Shown piece by piece: positions 51,653 to 60,363 of a stretch of 64,000 nt of DNA (position 1 is its first letter; each line of letters begins with the position of its first letter). Source of the stretch: Leifsonia sp. ZF2019. Lineage in GTDB: Bacteria > Actinomycetota > Actinomycetes > Actinomycetales > Microbacteriaceae. Where the stretch lies: assembly GCF_019924635.1 (NCBI RefSeq), contig NZ_CP065037.1:2976001-3040000 (forward strand), written 5' to 3'. Under the pieces are notes generated by a model. That model did no database searches, was not told where the DNA came from, and saw nothing but the letters and a program-made list of their open reading frames with translations. The position numbers and the translations under genes are program-made.

Positions 51653-52670
51653 CGGCCGACCCGCGGGGATGCGCGCTGCCCTCGCGCACGATCACCTGCG
51701 CCATCGCGGTCATCAGCTCGTACGCGACGTGCGCAGCAGCGATGCCGGTCACCTGGGCGTGGTCGTAGGCGGGAGCGACCTCCACCACGTCCGCGCCGAC
51801 GATGTTCAGGTCGGTGAGGCCGCGCAGGATCCGCAGCAGCTCGCGGCTGGTCAGGCCGCCGGCCTCCGGCGTCCCGGTTCCGGGAGCGTGGGCCGGGTCG
51901 AGCACGTCGATGTCGATCGAGATGTAGAGCGGACGGTCGCCGACGCGCGTGCGGATGCGCTCGAGGGCGGCGGGGATGCCGTGCTCCTCGATGTACTCGC
52001 TCGACACGATCGAGAAGCCCAGACGCGCGTCGTCCTCGAGGTCCTGCTTGCTGTAGAGCGGCCCGCGGGTACCGACGTGCACGGACGCGGTGCGGTCGAG
52101 GTAGCCCTCCTCCGACGCCCGCCGGAAGGGGGTGCCGTGCGTGATCGGCTCGTCGAAGTAGGTGTCCCAGGTGTCGAGGTGCGCGTCGAAGTGCAGCACG
52201 GCCACCGGTCCGTGCTTCGCGCTGACGGCCTTGAGCAGCGGGTACGCGATGGTGTGGTCGCCGCCGATCGTGAGGATGCGCCGCACCCGGTCGCCGAGCG
52301 CGCCCGCGGCCTCCGCGATCTGGTTCACCGCCTCGTCGATGTGGAACGGGTTGACCGCGATGTCGCCGGCGTCGGCGACCTGCACGGCCTCCCATCCCGA
52401 GAAGTCCTGGGCCGGGTTGTACGGCCGCAGCAGACGGCTGGAGGCGCGCACGTGCTCCGGGCCGAAGCGGGCGCCGGGACGGTAGCTGACGCCGGTGTCG
52501 AACGGGATTCCGACGACCGCGAGGTCCACCGCGGGAACGTCCTCGAGCCGCGGGAGGCGGGCGAAGGTCGAGAGCCCGGCGTACCGCGGGGTCCTCGAGG
52601 CGTCGGCCGGCCCGACGGGCGGGGTGGCCGGGGTGCTGGTGGCCGGGGTGCTGGTGGGGATCGTGCTCAT
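51645..52670 (-). CDS. Ureohydrolase (agmatinase/guanidinobutyrase family)
   Basis: A 341-residue binuclear-manganese hydrolase. All metal ligands are visible: [15 protein letters not shown] and [19 protein letters not shown]. The family splits a guanidino group into urea and an amine. The PGTGTPE end favours agmatinase-type over arginase. Next to an AruI-like decarboxylase, guanidinobutyrase (4-guanidinobutyrate to GABA plus urea) is at least as likely as agmatinase. The N-terminus contains a short Thr/Pro repeat ([13 protein letters not shown]). Nine bases separate it from the decarboxylase gene. Confidence 0.9.
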   Translation of the reverse strand: MSTIPTSTPATSTPATPPVGPADASRTPRYAGLSTFARLPRLEDVPAVDLAVVGIPFDTGVSYRPGARFGPEHVRASSRLLRPYNPAQDFSGWEAVQVADAGDIAVNPFHIDEAVNQIAEAAGALGDRVRRILTIGGDHTIAYPLLKAVSAKHGPVAVLHFDAHLDTWDTYFDEPITHGTPFRRASEEGYLDRTASVHVGTRGPLYSKQDLEDDARLGFSIVSSEYIEEHGIPAALERIRTRVGDRPLYISIDIDVLDPAHAPGTGTPEAGGLTSRELLRILRGLTDLNIVGADVVEVAPAYDHAQVTGIAAAHVAYELMTAMAQVIVREGSAHPRGSADD

Positions 52671-52679
52671 CGGTCTCTC

Positions 52680-54329
52680 CTACTTCGTGAACGTGTGCTG
52701 CGGAAGGTGGACGACCTGCAGCCCGCCCGCGGCGCCCGCGGCGGCGACGGCATCGGCCAGCTGGGCGGCGGACGCCACGCGGCGCCCGGTGCCGCCGAAC
52801 GCGTCGGCGAGCGCCGCCCAGTCGGGCTGCGCCAGATCGACGCCGACGGGAGCGATGCCCGCATCCGCCTCGTTCTGCTTGATCTCGGCGTACCCGCCGT
52901 TGTCGACGACGATCACGGTGACGTCGAGCCGCTGCTCCACCACGGTCATGAACTCCTGCAGCGAGAACATCAGCGCACCGTCGCCGACCACCGCGAAGAC
53001 CGGCCGGTCGGGCCGCGCGACGCGGGCGCCGATCGCGGCGGGCAGGCCGTAGCCGAGCGTGGCGTAGGTGGCCATGTACGGCGTCGAGTTCGGCTTCGCG
53101 ACCCGCAGCCGGTTCAGGAGGCCCCAATAGGCGATCTGCGACGAGTCGGTGGTCACGATGGCATCGTCCGGCAGGGCGGCGACGATGGCGTCGGCGAGGG
53201 CGGTGTTCACCGCGGAGAGTTCGGCGCACTCCGCGGCGACGGCCGCCAGCGTCTCGGCCACCCGCGGGACGCGGAGCGCGGACGAGGCCGGCGTGTGCGA
53301 GTCCGCCTCCTGCGACTCCAGCCGCCGGCCGATCGCGGCGAGCGCAGCGGCCGCGTCCGCGACGATCCGGACGTCCGCCGGCTGGTTCTTGTCGAGCTGC
53401 GCGGCGACGAGGTCGACGCGGATCACACGACCACGGGCCTCCAGCGCCTCCACCCACAGCTCGGCCTCGCCGAGCTTGGACCCGACGACGAGGAGCACGT
53501 CGGCGTCCCGCGCACGGTTGCGTGCCGCCGCCAGGCGCAGGTTGGAGCCGAGCGACAGCGGGTGGCGCTCGTCGAGCACGCCCTTGGCGTTGAGGGTCGT
53601 GACGACCGGCGCGTTCAGGCGCTCGGCGAGCGCGCGGAGCTCGTCCGCAGCGCCGCGCGAGCCGCCTCCCGCGAGGATGACGGGGTCGTTCGCGCCCGCC
53701 AGCAGACGCGCCGCCTCCGCGACCGCCGCGGCATCCGGTAGGGCCACGGGAGCGGACTCCCGCGCCGTGAGCGCGTCGCCGTCGAGGCCGGTCTCCTCCT
53801 CGAGGAGGTCGAGCGGCACCTCGATGTAGACCGGACGCGGGCGACCGGTGCGGAACAGCGCGAACGCGTCGTGGACGGCCGCGACGGCCTCCTCGACGGA
53901 CTGCACGCGACGGCCCCACTCGACGATCGCCGACACGGCGCTCAGCTGGTCCTTGGTCTCGTGCAGGGTGCCCACGTCCGCGAACTCGCGGCCGCGCGCC
54001 GGGCCGGGCGAGAGGAGGATCATGGGCCGCGACTCGCAGTACGCGGTGCCCGCGGCCGAGAGCGCGTTGAGCAGGCCGGGGCCGCTCGTGGTGATCACGA
54101 CGCCCGGCTTGCCGGTCTGGAGCGACCACCCGTCGGCCGCGTATCCGGCGCCCTGCTCGTGACGCGCGGTCACGGGATGCACGCCCAACGCGGTCAGCGG
54201 CCGGTAGAACTCGAGGTTGTGGGTGCCGGGGATGCCGAACACCGTGTCCACGCCGTAGTTGCGGAGGGTTTCGATGAGCACCCACCCGGTCGTGCGTCGG
54301 GGCTGCGTCTCCACGCTCGTCGTCTCCAT
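52680..54329 (-). CDS. TPP-dependent decarboxylase, AruI-like
   Basis: A 549-residue thiamine-diphosphate enzyme with the three acetolactate-synthase-type domains. The catalytic Glu lies in ARHEQGAGYAADG (about 57-69), and the TPP/Mg motif runs from GDGALMF to VVDNGGY. The segment EIKQNEADAGIAPVGVDLAQPD matches the region that in AruI (5-guanidino-2-oxopentanoate decarboxylase) follows the GYGEI motif. It would turn 2-ketoarginine into 4-guanidinobutanal and CO2. Acetolactate synthase is unlikely because there is no small subunit and real ALS genes are usually with ilvC. Substrate not proven. Confidence 0.82.
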   Translation of the reverse strand: METTSVETQPRRTTGWVLIETLRNYGVDTVFGIPGTHNLEFYRPLTALGVHPVTARHEQGAGYAADGWSLQTGKPGVVITTSGPGLLNALSAAGTAYCESRPMILLSPGPARGREFADVGTLHETKDQLSAVSAIVEWGRRVQSVEEAVAAVHDAFALFRTGRPRPVYIEVPLDLLEEETGLDGDALTARESAPVALPDAAAVAEAARLLAGANDPVILAGGGSRGAADELRALAERLNAPVVTTLNAKGVLDERHPLSLGSNLRLAAARNRARDADVLLVVGSKLGEAELWVEALEARGRVIRVDLVAAQLDKNQPADVRIVADAAAALAAIGRRLESQEADSHTPASSALRVPRVAETLAAVAAECAELSAVNTALADAIVAALPDDAIVTTDSSQIAYWGLLNRLRVAKPNSTPYMATYATLGYGLPAAIGARVARPDRPVFAVVGDGALMFSLQEFMTVVEQRLDVTVIVVDNGGYAEIKQNEADAGIAPVGVDLAQPDWAALADAFGGTGRRVASAAQLADAVAAAGAAGGLQVVHLPQHTFTK

Positions 54330-54354
54330 TCCGTTCCGTCCCTCCCGAGCCGTC

Positions 54355-56028
54355 TCAGCGGCCGTCGGCGTCGTAGCGAGGCGTGCCGTCCACCCACGTG
54401 GCGCGCACCGGGATGTCCGCGATCGTGTCCGCCGCCGCCGTGAGCGGGTTCGCCCCCAGGACCACGAAGTCGGCGCGCTTGCCGACCGTGAGCGAGCCGA
54501 GCTCGTTCTCGCGGCCGAGCGTGATCGCTCCCTCCAGGGTGTGGCCGCGCAGGGCCTCCTCCGCGCTGATCCGCAGCGAGTCGGGGCCGAGCTTGTGGCC
54601 GCGGCGGGTGACCCGGGTCACGGCGGCCTGGATCGCCTCCAGCGGGCGCGGCTCGGCGACCGGGGCGTCCGACGAGATCGTCACCGGCACGCCGGCTTCG
54701 ATGAACTCGCCGAGCGGGTTGAACCGCTCCCCGGGCGTGCCGATGGCCTGCTCCACCCCCTCGCCCCAGTTGTAGTAGTGCTGGGTCTGATTGACCGGAC
54801 GGATGCCGAGGCGCGCCATCCGCGCGATCTCCTTCGGATCCGGGAGGCCGCAGTGCTCGATGCGGTGGCGGGCGTCGTGGTCGGGGCGCTCGGTCAGCGC
54901 CTGTTCCACGGCATCCACGACCATCGCGATGGCTGTCGGCGACTGCGCGTGCGTCGCGGTCTGCAGCCCGGCCGCGTGCGCCCGGGCGACGAGTCCCGCG
55001 TACTCGGCGGGCTCGTGGTAGAGCTGCCCGGTGCGGCACGGGTCGCCGATGTAGCCTTCGGGGAAGTACGCCGTCCATCCCCCGAGCGTGCCGTCCGCGT
55101 AGAGTTTGATGCCCGCGACGGACAGGAATGCGTTGCCGAACGGCCCGGTGAGTCCGAGCTCCACCACCTGGTCGAGCAGATGGGAGAGGAAGTATATCGA
55201 GACGCGCACGGAGAGCTCGCCGCGGTCGGCCATCGCCAGGTAGGCGGACAGCTCGCGCTTCGACACCTGCGCGTCGCCGAGGGCCGTGACCCCGGAGGAG
55301 AGGAACTCGCGCTGCGCGATGTCGAGCTGGCGCTGGTGCTCCGCCGGCTCGTCGCCGAGGTGGAAGTTGGGGCCGTGGTGGCCGATCTTCACTCCGTGCA
55401 GCCCGGTGAGCACGTTGCAGGCCGCGTCGGACAGCTCGCCGGTCAGCTCGCCGTCCGCATCGCGGAAGAACTCGCCGCCCTCGGGGTTGGGCGTGTCCCT
55501 CGTGATGCCGTACTTCTGCAGCGTGAAGGTGTTCACGACGCCGCCGTGGCCGGAGGCGTTCATGATGTAGACCTCGCGGTCGGTGGCGACCCGGTCCAGC
55601 TCCTCCTTCGTGGGGTGGCGCCGCTCCTGAAGGTTGCGCTGCTCGTAGCCGTAGCCGCGGAGCGGGACGCCGGCCGGCAGCCGGCGCGCGCCCTCCCGCA
55701 TCAGCTCCACGATCTCGGGGATGGACGCCGCCTTGGCCGGGCTGACGTCCACCCACGTGAGCAGCTGCCCGTACATCAGCGGGTGCGCGTGCGCGTCGAT
55801 GAAGCCGGGCACGATCGTCGCGCCGGGGAAGTCCGCGCGGACCGGTGCGACACCGGCAGCGTCCGCCGCCGCCTCGACCTCGGCGAGCGTCCCCACGGCG
55901 AGGATGCGGCCGCTCGCGGTGAGCATCGCCTCCGCGCGCGGGGTGTCGTCGTCGACGGTCAGGATCACGTCGGCCGTCACGATGGTGGGGGCCGAATCGC
56001 GGTCGTCGAACGTTGCCAGGTGTCGCAT
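54355..56028 (-). CDS. YtcJ-like amidohydrolase
   Basis: A 557-residue metal-dependent amidohydrolase of the YtcJ/TIM-barrel type. The first metal motif is IDAHAHP (about 76-82), later ligands lie in DARHRIEHCGLPD, and the catalytic Asp is in ISSDAPV. The inserted composite domain gives the typical length. It would hydrolyse an amide, lactam or imide bond, probably cytosolically. It lies three bases downstream of the MHS transporter gene, suggesting that it acts on the imported substrate. Confidence 0.9.
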   Translation of the reverse strand: MRHLATFDDRDSAPTIVTADVILTVDDDTPRAEAMLTASGRILAVGTLAEVEAAADAAGVAPVRADFPGATIVPGFIDAHAHPLMYGQLLTWVDVSPAKAASIPEIVELMREGARRLPAGVPLRGYGYEQRNLQERRHPTKEELDRVATDREVYIMNASGHGGVVNTFTLQKYGITRDTPNPEGGEFFRDADGELTGELSDAACNVLTGLHGVKIGHHGPNFHLGDEPAEHQRQLDIAQREFLSSGVTALGDAQVSKRELSAYLAMADRGELSVRVSIYFLSHLLDQVVELGLTGPFGNAFLSVAGIKLYADGTLGGWTAYFPEGYIGDPCRTGQLYHEPAEYAGLVARAHAAGLQTATHAQSPTAIAMVVDAVEQALTERPDHDARHRIEHCGLPDPKEIARMARLGIRPVNQTQHYYNWGEGVEQAIGTPGERFNPLGEFIEAGVPVTISSDAPVAEPRPLEAIQAAVTRVTRRGHKLGPDSLRISAEEALRGHTLEGAITLGRENELGSLTVGKRADFVVLGANPLTAAADTIADIPVRATWVDGTPRYDADGR

Positions 56029-56031
56029 GGG

Positions 56032-57378
56032 TCAGATCCTCGTGGTCTTGATGGCGGTCGTGTCCAGGCGCGGGGTGAAGGATCCCGTCGCCGGTGCGGA
56101 GTCGGAGTGCTGCGGCGCGAACCAGGTGCCGACGACGGCGATCAGCGCGAGAGCGCCGAAGAACCAGATCGCGGACCAGAAGGTGCCGGTGACGGCGATC
56201 AGGCCGGTCGCGATGGCGGGCGACAGGCCGCCCCAGACCGCGGCGCCGATCCCGTACGAGAGCGACATCGAGGTGTAGCGCGCCTGCGGGCGGAACATCT
56301 GCGTCATGACCGTCGAGAGCGGGGCCCACGCACCGCTCAGGGTGATGCGGATGACGCTGACGAAGATGTAGATGAGCGTCACCTGGTGGTTCTGGATGAC
56401 GAGCACCAGCGGGATCACGGCCACGAACGACAGCAGCGATCCGAGGATGATGACGCGCTTGCCTCCCCACTTGTCGCCGAGCAGCGCCAGCGGCAGGGTG
56501 ACCAGGGCCTCGATGAACGAGGCGACCGTCATGGCGCCGAGGATGACGCTCGCGTCCAGGCCGACCTCCGGGCTCGTGGCGAAGTTCTGCACGAAGACCG
56601 TGGCGATCACGTAGCCGCCCGACGACATCGCGATGATGCAGAAGCCGAGCAGGATGGCCAGCCAGTTGTTGCGCAGCGCGAACAGGATCGGGGTGGACTG
56701 CGTGTGGCCCTCGATCTTCTCCTCGAAGACCGGCGTCTCCTCCACGCGGTAGCGCACCCAGATGCCCACGCCGATCAGCACGATGCTGAACAGGAACGGG
56801 ATGCGCCAGCCCCAGGTCAGCAGCACGTCGTCGCCCATTCCCGCGAGGATCCAGAACGCGCCGGAGGCGAGCAGCGCGCCCAGCGGGTTGCCCAGCTGGG
56901 TGAAGCCGCCGTAGAAGTTCTTGAACTTCGGCGGTGCGCTCTCCACCGACATGAGGCTCGCACCGCCCCACTCGCCGCCGACCGCGAGGCCCTGCGCGAT
57001 GCGGAGCACGATGAGCAGGACGGGCGCGACGATCCCGATCGTGTTGTAGCCGGGCAGGCAGCCGACCAGCACCGTCGCCACGCCCATGATGAAGAGCGTG
57101 ATCGTCAGCGCGCGCTTGCGGCCGAGCTTGTCGCCGATGTGGCCGAAGATGATGCCGCCCAGCGGCCGCATGAAGTACGCCACCGCGTAGGTGCCGAACG
57201 ATGCCAGCGTGCCGAGCGCGTGGTTGACCTCGGGGAAGAACACCTGGGGGAAGACGATGGCGGCGGCCGTGGCGTAGACGTAGAAGTCGTACCACTCGAT
57301 GGTCGTGCCGACCACCGAGGCGAGGCCGGCCTTCAACGCACGGGCGTGCCCGGGGGGTTGCGTCGCGATTGCAGACAC
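56032..57378 (-). CDS. MHS-family proton symporter
   Basis: A 448-residue MFS protein of the metabolite:H+ symporter family (ShiA/ProP/KgtP). Motifs: VGTTIEWYDFYVYATAAA in helix 1, PLGGIIFGHIGDKLGRKRAL (motif A) and LRIAQGLAVGGEWGGASLMSVE in helix 4-5. It should import an organic acid or zwitterion. It is the first gene of the catabolic operon and divergent to the Lrp/AsnC-type regulator. Confidence 0.93.
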   Translation of the reverse strand: MSAIATQPPGHARALKAGLASVVGTTIEWYDFYVYATAAAIVFPQVFFPEVNHALGTLASFGTYAVAYFMRPLGGIIFGHIGDKLGRKRALTITLFIMGVATVLVGCLPGYNTIGIVAPVLLIVLRIAQGLAVGGEWGGASLMSVESAPPKFKNFYGGFTQLGNPLGALLASGAFWILAGMGDDVLLTWGWRIPFLFSIVLIGVGIWVRYRVEETPVFEEKIEGHTQSTPILFALRNNWLAILLGFCIIAMSSGGYVIATVFVQNFATSPEVGLDASVILGAMTVASFIEALVTLPLALLGDKWGGKRVIILGSLLSFVAVIPLVLVIQNHQVTLIYIFVSVIRITLSGAWAPLSTVMTQMFRPQARYTSMSLSYGIGAAVWGGLSPAIATGLIAVTGTFWSAIWFFGALALIAVVGTWFAPQHSDSAPATGSFTPRLDTTAIKTTRI

Positions 57379-57604
57379 ACAAAGCTCCTTTGCTCGTACT
57401 GCCGAAATTCGATTGTCGTGCGCGTTTCGTCGTGAAGTCTCATCCCGTCGGCCGGGATGCGCAAGCGCAGTTCCGCGTCGAGAGTGGGACTGTTCCGCCC
57501 TTCTGCGGGGTTATCGCGCCAATTCGCGCGCGATTCGGCAGCATGATGCGTGCCATGCCATCCTTTTGCGGCCGAAGGGATGCGTTTCCGGGTATTCTGC
57601 GGAT

Positions 57605-58543
57605 GTGCCCGCCCGCCCCGAACGCGCCGCCCCCGACCGCGACACCGACGCCCTCGACAGCAGCCTCTTCCGTGCGCTGCAGTCCGACGGCCGCGCCAGC
57701 ATCCACGAGCTCGCCCGCACGCTCGGCGTCTCCCGCGACCTCGTCTCACGCCGCCTCGGCACGCTGATCGGGCGGGACGGTCTGCGCGTCGTCGCCGCCC
57801 TCGATCCCGGCTTCGCCGGCCTCAACGTCCTCATCCACGGCCTCGTCGCCGTCGACGGTCGCGCCCGACCCGTCGCCGAGCGCATCGCCGACCTCCCCGA
57901 CACCGTCTTCGTGTCCCTGGTCGGCGGCTCCTCCCCCATCGTCTTCGAGTCCCGCCACGGCGACACCGACGAGTTGCACGCCACCCTCACGGCCATCCGC
58001 GCCATCCCCGGCGTCCGCGGCCTCCGCGTCAGCACCTACGACGCCCTCCTCAAGGAGTTCATCACCGCCGCCACCGTCACCTCCGTGAAGCTGGACCGCC
58101 TCGACCACGACCTCATCGCCGTACTGCAGGACGACGGCCGCGCCAGCTACCGCGCCCTGGCCGACCGCGTGCGGCTCTCCCCGTCGTCCGCGCGTGCCCG
58201 GGTCAAGCGCCTCCTCGACGCGGGCGTCATCCGCATCGCCGCCATCGACGCCGGCGGCCTCTCCCGCAACCGCGTCGCCGTCGGCGTCGGCATCGCCCTG
58301 CGCGGCTCGGCGGACCCGGTGCACCGCTATCTCGTCGACGCGACCGCGGTCGACCTCGCCGCCGACGCCCACGGAGCCTACGACGTCATCGCGACGATCG
58401 TCGGCACGACCCGCGTCGGGGTGCTCGAGGTGATCGAGGACCTGCGGGCCCTGCCGGAGGTCGGCGCGGTGGAGACGTGGGCGCACCTCGACATCATCAA
58501 GGAGGACTACGCGCGGACGCTGGGGCGGATCGTGCGGGGGTAG
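57605..58543 (+). CDS. Lrp/AsnC family regulator with duplicated HTH
   Basis: A 312-residue regulator containing two Lrp/AsnC helix-turn-helix units (IHELARTLGVSRDLVSRRLGTL near 38-60 and YRALADRVRLSPSSARARVKRLL near 190-212) each followed by a RAM-type ligand domain. Actinobacterial double-AsnC proteins of this size are common. GTG at 57605 follows TATTCT (57593-57598) by six bases: leaderless. It is divergent to the MHS operon and is probably its regulator, sensing an amino acid or the pathway substrate. Confidence 0.9.
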   Translation: MPARPERAAPDRDTDALDSSLFRALQSDGRASIHELARTLGVSRDLVSRRLGTLIGRDGLRVVAALDPGFAGLNVLIHGLVAVDGRARPVAERIADLPDTVFVSLVGGSSPIVFESRHGDTDELHATLTAIRAIPGVRGLRVSTYDALLKEFITAATVTSVKLDRLDHDLIAVLQDDGRASYRALADRVRLSPSSARARVKRLLDAGVIRIAAIDAGGLSRNRVAVGVGIALRGSADPVHRYLVDATAVDLAADAHGAYDVIATIVGTTRVGVLEVIEDLRALPEVGAVETWAHLDIIKEDYARTLGRIVRG

Positions 58544-58564
58544 CGGCTACCGCGCGTACCGCCG

Positions 58565-58912
58565 CTACCGCCCCTGCCGCTTCTTGTAGGGCTTCGGCTG
58601 CCCCTTCACGATCGGCGCCCTCCCCCTGCCTTTCGACGCCTTGGCCTTGCCGCCCGCCGGAACGACCGGCTTCGGCGCAGGCGTGGGCGCCGCCGCGATC
58701 TCGGCCCTCGCCGTCGCGAGGAAGAGCGTGCCGGCGTTCGTCAGCCGGGTTCCTGAGGCATCCCGCACGAACAACGGCGACCCCACCTCGTCCTCCAGCT
58801 TCGCGATCGACGAGTAGAGCGACGCCAGCGGGATGTTCAGAGCCTTCGCCGCCCGCGGGAAGTGCAGCTCCTCGGCGACAGCGACGAACCGGGTCAGCAG
58901 GGTGATGTTCAC
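58565..58912 (-). CDS. Short LysR-type HTH protein with basic tail
   Basis: A 115-residue protein that contains only the LysR DNA-binding domain (LLTRFVAVAEELHFPRAAKALNIPLASLYSSIAKLEDEVGSPLFVRD) and then a Lys/Arg/Pro-rich tail ending in KPYKKRQGR. It lacks the co-inducer domain. GTG at 58912. It lies 34 bases downstream of the S4 gene on the same strand. It could be a nucleoid-associated or constitutive DNA-binding protein, or a decayed LysR gene; the tidy basic tail argues against simple decay. Confidence 0.75.
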   Translation of the reverse strand: MNITLLTRFVAVAEELHFPRAAKALNIPLASLYSSIAKLEDEVGSPLFVRDASGTRLTNAGTLFLATARAEIAAAPTPAPKPVVPAGGKAKASKGRGRAPIVKGQPKPYKKRQGR

Positions 58913-58946
58913 GGGGTACGCGCTCCAGTCCCTCTCGTCACGCTCA

Positions 58947-59174
58947 TCACGGGCAGACGCGGACGCTGCGCCCCTCGAACGTGACGACATCCCCCACCTG
59001 CAGCTGCCGCCCGCGACGCCGGTCGACCTCGCCGTTCACGGTCACATACCCGTCGATGATGGCCTCTTTGACATTGCCGCCCGAGTCCAGGAGGCCCGCG
59101 AACTTCAGGAACTGGCCCAGCCGGATGCCGTCCCCGCCGATCGGGATGTCGTCGATCGCGGGTGGGGTGGCCAT
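58947..59174 (-). CDS. S4-domain RNA-binding protein (YbcJ-like)
   Basis: A 75-residue single S4 domain (IPIGGDGIRLGQFLKFAGLLDSGG, IIDGYVTVNGEVDRRRGRQLQVGDVV) of the YbcJ/YaaA type, which binds structured RNA. ATG at 59174 follows TAGCAT (59181-59186, minus strand) by six bases, so leaderless. It is divergent to arfB, which also works on the ribosome. Confidence 0.9.
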   Translation of the reverse strand: MATPPAIDDIPIGGDGIRLGQFLKFAGLLDSGGNVKEAIIDGYVTVNGEVDRRRGRQLQVGDVVTFEGRSVRVCP

Positions 59175-59223
59175 TCCCAAATGCTAACCCACCGCACCGG
59201 CAGCCCAGGAGGATGATGGACCC

Positions 59224-59661
59224 GTGCCCTCCGCCCACCGCCCTGGCCTCCGGGTCGACGCTGGACTCACCATCCCCGAGTCCGAGCTCACCTGGCGTTT
59301 CTCGCGCTCGTCCGGCCCCGGCGGCCAGGGCGTGAACACCGCCGACTCCCGCGCGGAGCTGGTGTGGGACGTCGCCGCCTCCACAGCGTTGTCGCCGCCC
59401 CAGCGTGAACGCCTCCTCGACCGCCTCTCCGGCCGGCTGGTGGACGGGGTTCTGACCATCGCGGCCTCTGAACACCGCGCCCAGCTGCGCAACCGGGAAG
59501 CCGCGCGCCTCCGCCTGGCCGCCCTGGTCGCGGACGCCCTCCAACCGCCCGCTCCCTCGCGCCGCCCCACGAAACCGACCCGCGGCGCCCGCGAACGCCG
59601 CCTCGACGCCAAGAAGCGCCGAACCGACATCAAGCGCCTGCGCCGCCCGCCGCAGGACTGA
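59224..59661 (+). CDS. arfB: Peptidyl-tRNA hydrolase ArfB
   Basis: A 145-residue ribosome-rescue factor with the GGQ motif in SGPGGQGVNTADSRAELVWD and a basic C-terminal tail (AKKRRTDIKRLRRPPQD) that would enter the empty mRNA channel of stalled ribosomes. It hydrolyses peptidyl-tRNA on non-stop complexes. GTG start with AGGAGG about nine bases upstream. Length matches the family. Confidence 0.93.
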   Translation: MPSAHRPGLRVDAGLTIPESELTWRFSRSSGPGGQGVNTADSRAELVWDVAASTALSPPQRERLLDRLSGRLVDGVLTIAASEHRAQLRNREAARLRLAALVADALQPPAPSRRPTKPTRGARERRLDAKKRRTDIKRLRRPPQD

Positions 59662-59699
59662 CCGCCACCCACTCGCGGCCCACCCTCGAGGAAGAGACC

Positions 59700-60259
59700 A
59701 TGCGACCCCTCCGCTACGCCATCAACGTCACCCTCGACGGCTGCGTCCACCACGAGGCCGGCCTCCCGCCCGACGAGGACTCGATGCGGTTCTGGACCAC
59801 CGAGCTGCAGCGCGCCGACGCCCTCCTCTTCGGCCGCACGACCTACGAGATGATGCGATCCGCCTGGCGCCGGCCCCTGTCCGGATCCTGGCCCGAGTGG
59901 ATGGCCGACTGGCAGCGCCCGTTCGCGGAGACCATCGACACGGCCCCGAAGCACGTCGTGTCGAGCACCCTGGACGAGGTCGACTGGAACGCCGACCTGC
60001 TGCGCGGCGACCTGCGGACCGCGGTCGAGCGACTCAAGGAGGAGCCGGGCAACGGGCTGTTCGTGGGCGGCGTGACCCTCCCCGCGCCCTGGCCGATATG
60101 GGACTGATCGACGAGTACGTGTTCGTGGTCCAGCCGATGGTGGCGGGCCACGGGCCGACGTTGCTCGCGGGGCTGCGGGAGACGGTGCGGCTGGAGGTCG
60201 TGGAGCGGCGGGTGCTCGGGTCGGGCGTGGAAGTGGTGCGGTGTCGGCCCGACGAGTAG
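59700..60259 (+). pseudogene. RibD/DHFR-like reductase gene with a frameshift
   Basis: The first frame (59700-60107) encodes MRPLRYAINVTLDGCVHHEAG, the Arg/Thr-rich LLFGRTTYEMM and GLFVGGVTLP, the start and middle of the RibD C-terminal/dihydrofolate-reductase-like family, then turns to PAPWPIWD and stops. The expected continuation (ADMGLIDEYVFVVQPMVAGHG ... EVVRCRPDE) is read in the frame one base earlier up to 60259. One base appears to be missing near 60081-60090 in a C/G-rich run. A sequencing error is possible. Confidence 0.85.
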
Positions 60260-60295
60260 GCGAGCGGGGAGGTCGGGCATCCGCACGTCTTCCAC

Positions 60296-60363
60296 AGAGC
60301 CCGTTCTCGATCAGAGCCCGCTCTCGATCAGAGCCCGTTCTCGATCAGGGCCCGTTCTCGGTC
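60296..60363. repeat. Four 17-bp tandem repeats after the MarR gene
   Basis: Four head-to-tail copies of AGAGCCCGTTCTCGATC (60296-60312, 60313-60329, 60330-60346, 60347-60363), identical except for one base in copy 2 and two in copy 4. They abut the marR-like stop codon. Read on the minus strand each unit contains TGA, and because 17 is not a multiple of three, successive copies close all three frames. Confidence 0.95.

Noticed and set aside
52680..54329. Acetolactate synthase large subunit
   Set aside because: No ilvN or ilvC nearby, and the C-terminal motif and ureohydrolase neighbour fit an AruI-like decarboxylase better.
60296..60363. CRISPR-like array
   Set aside because: The 17-bp units are contiguous with no spacers.
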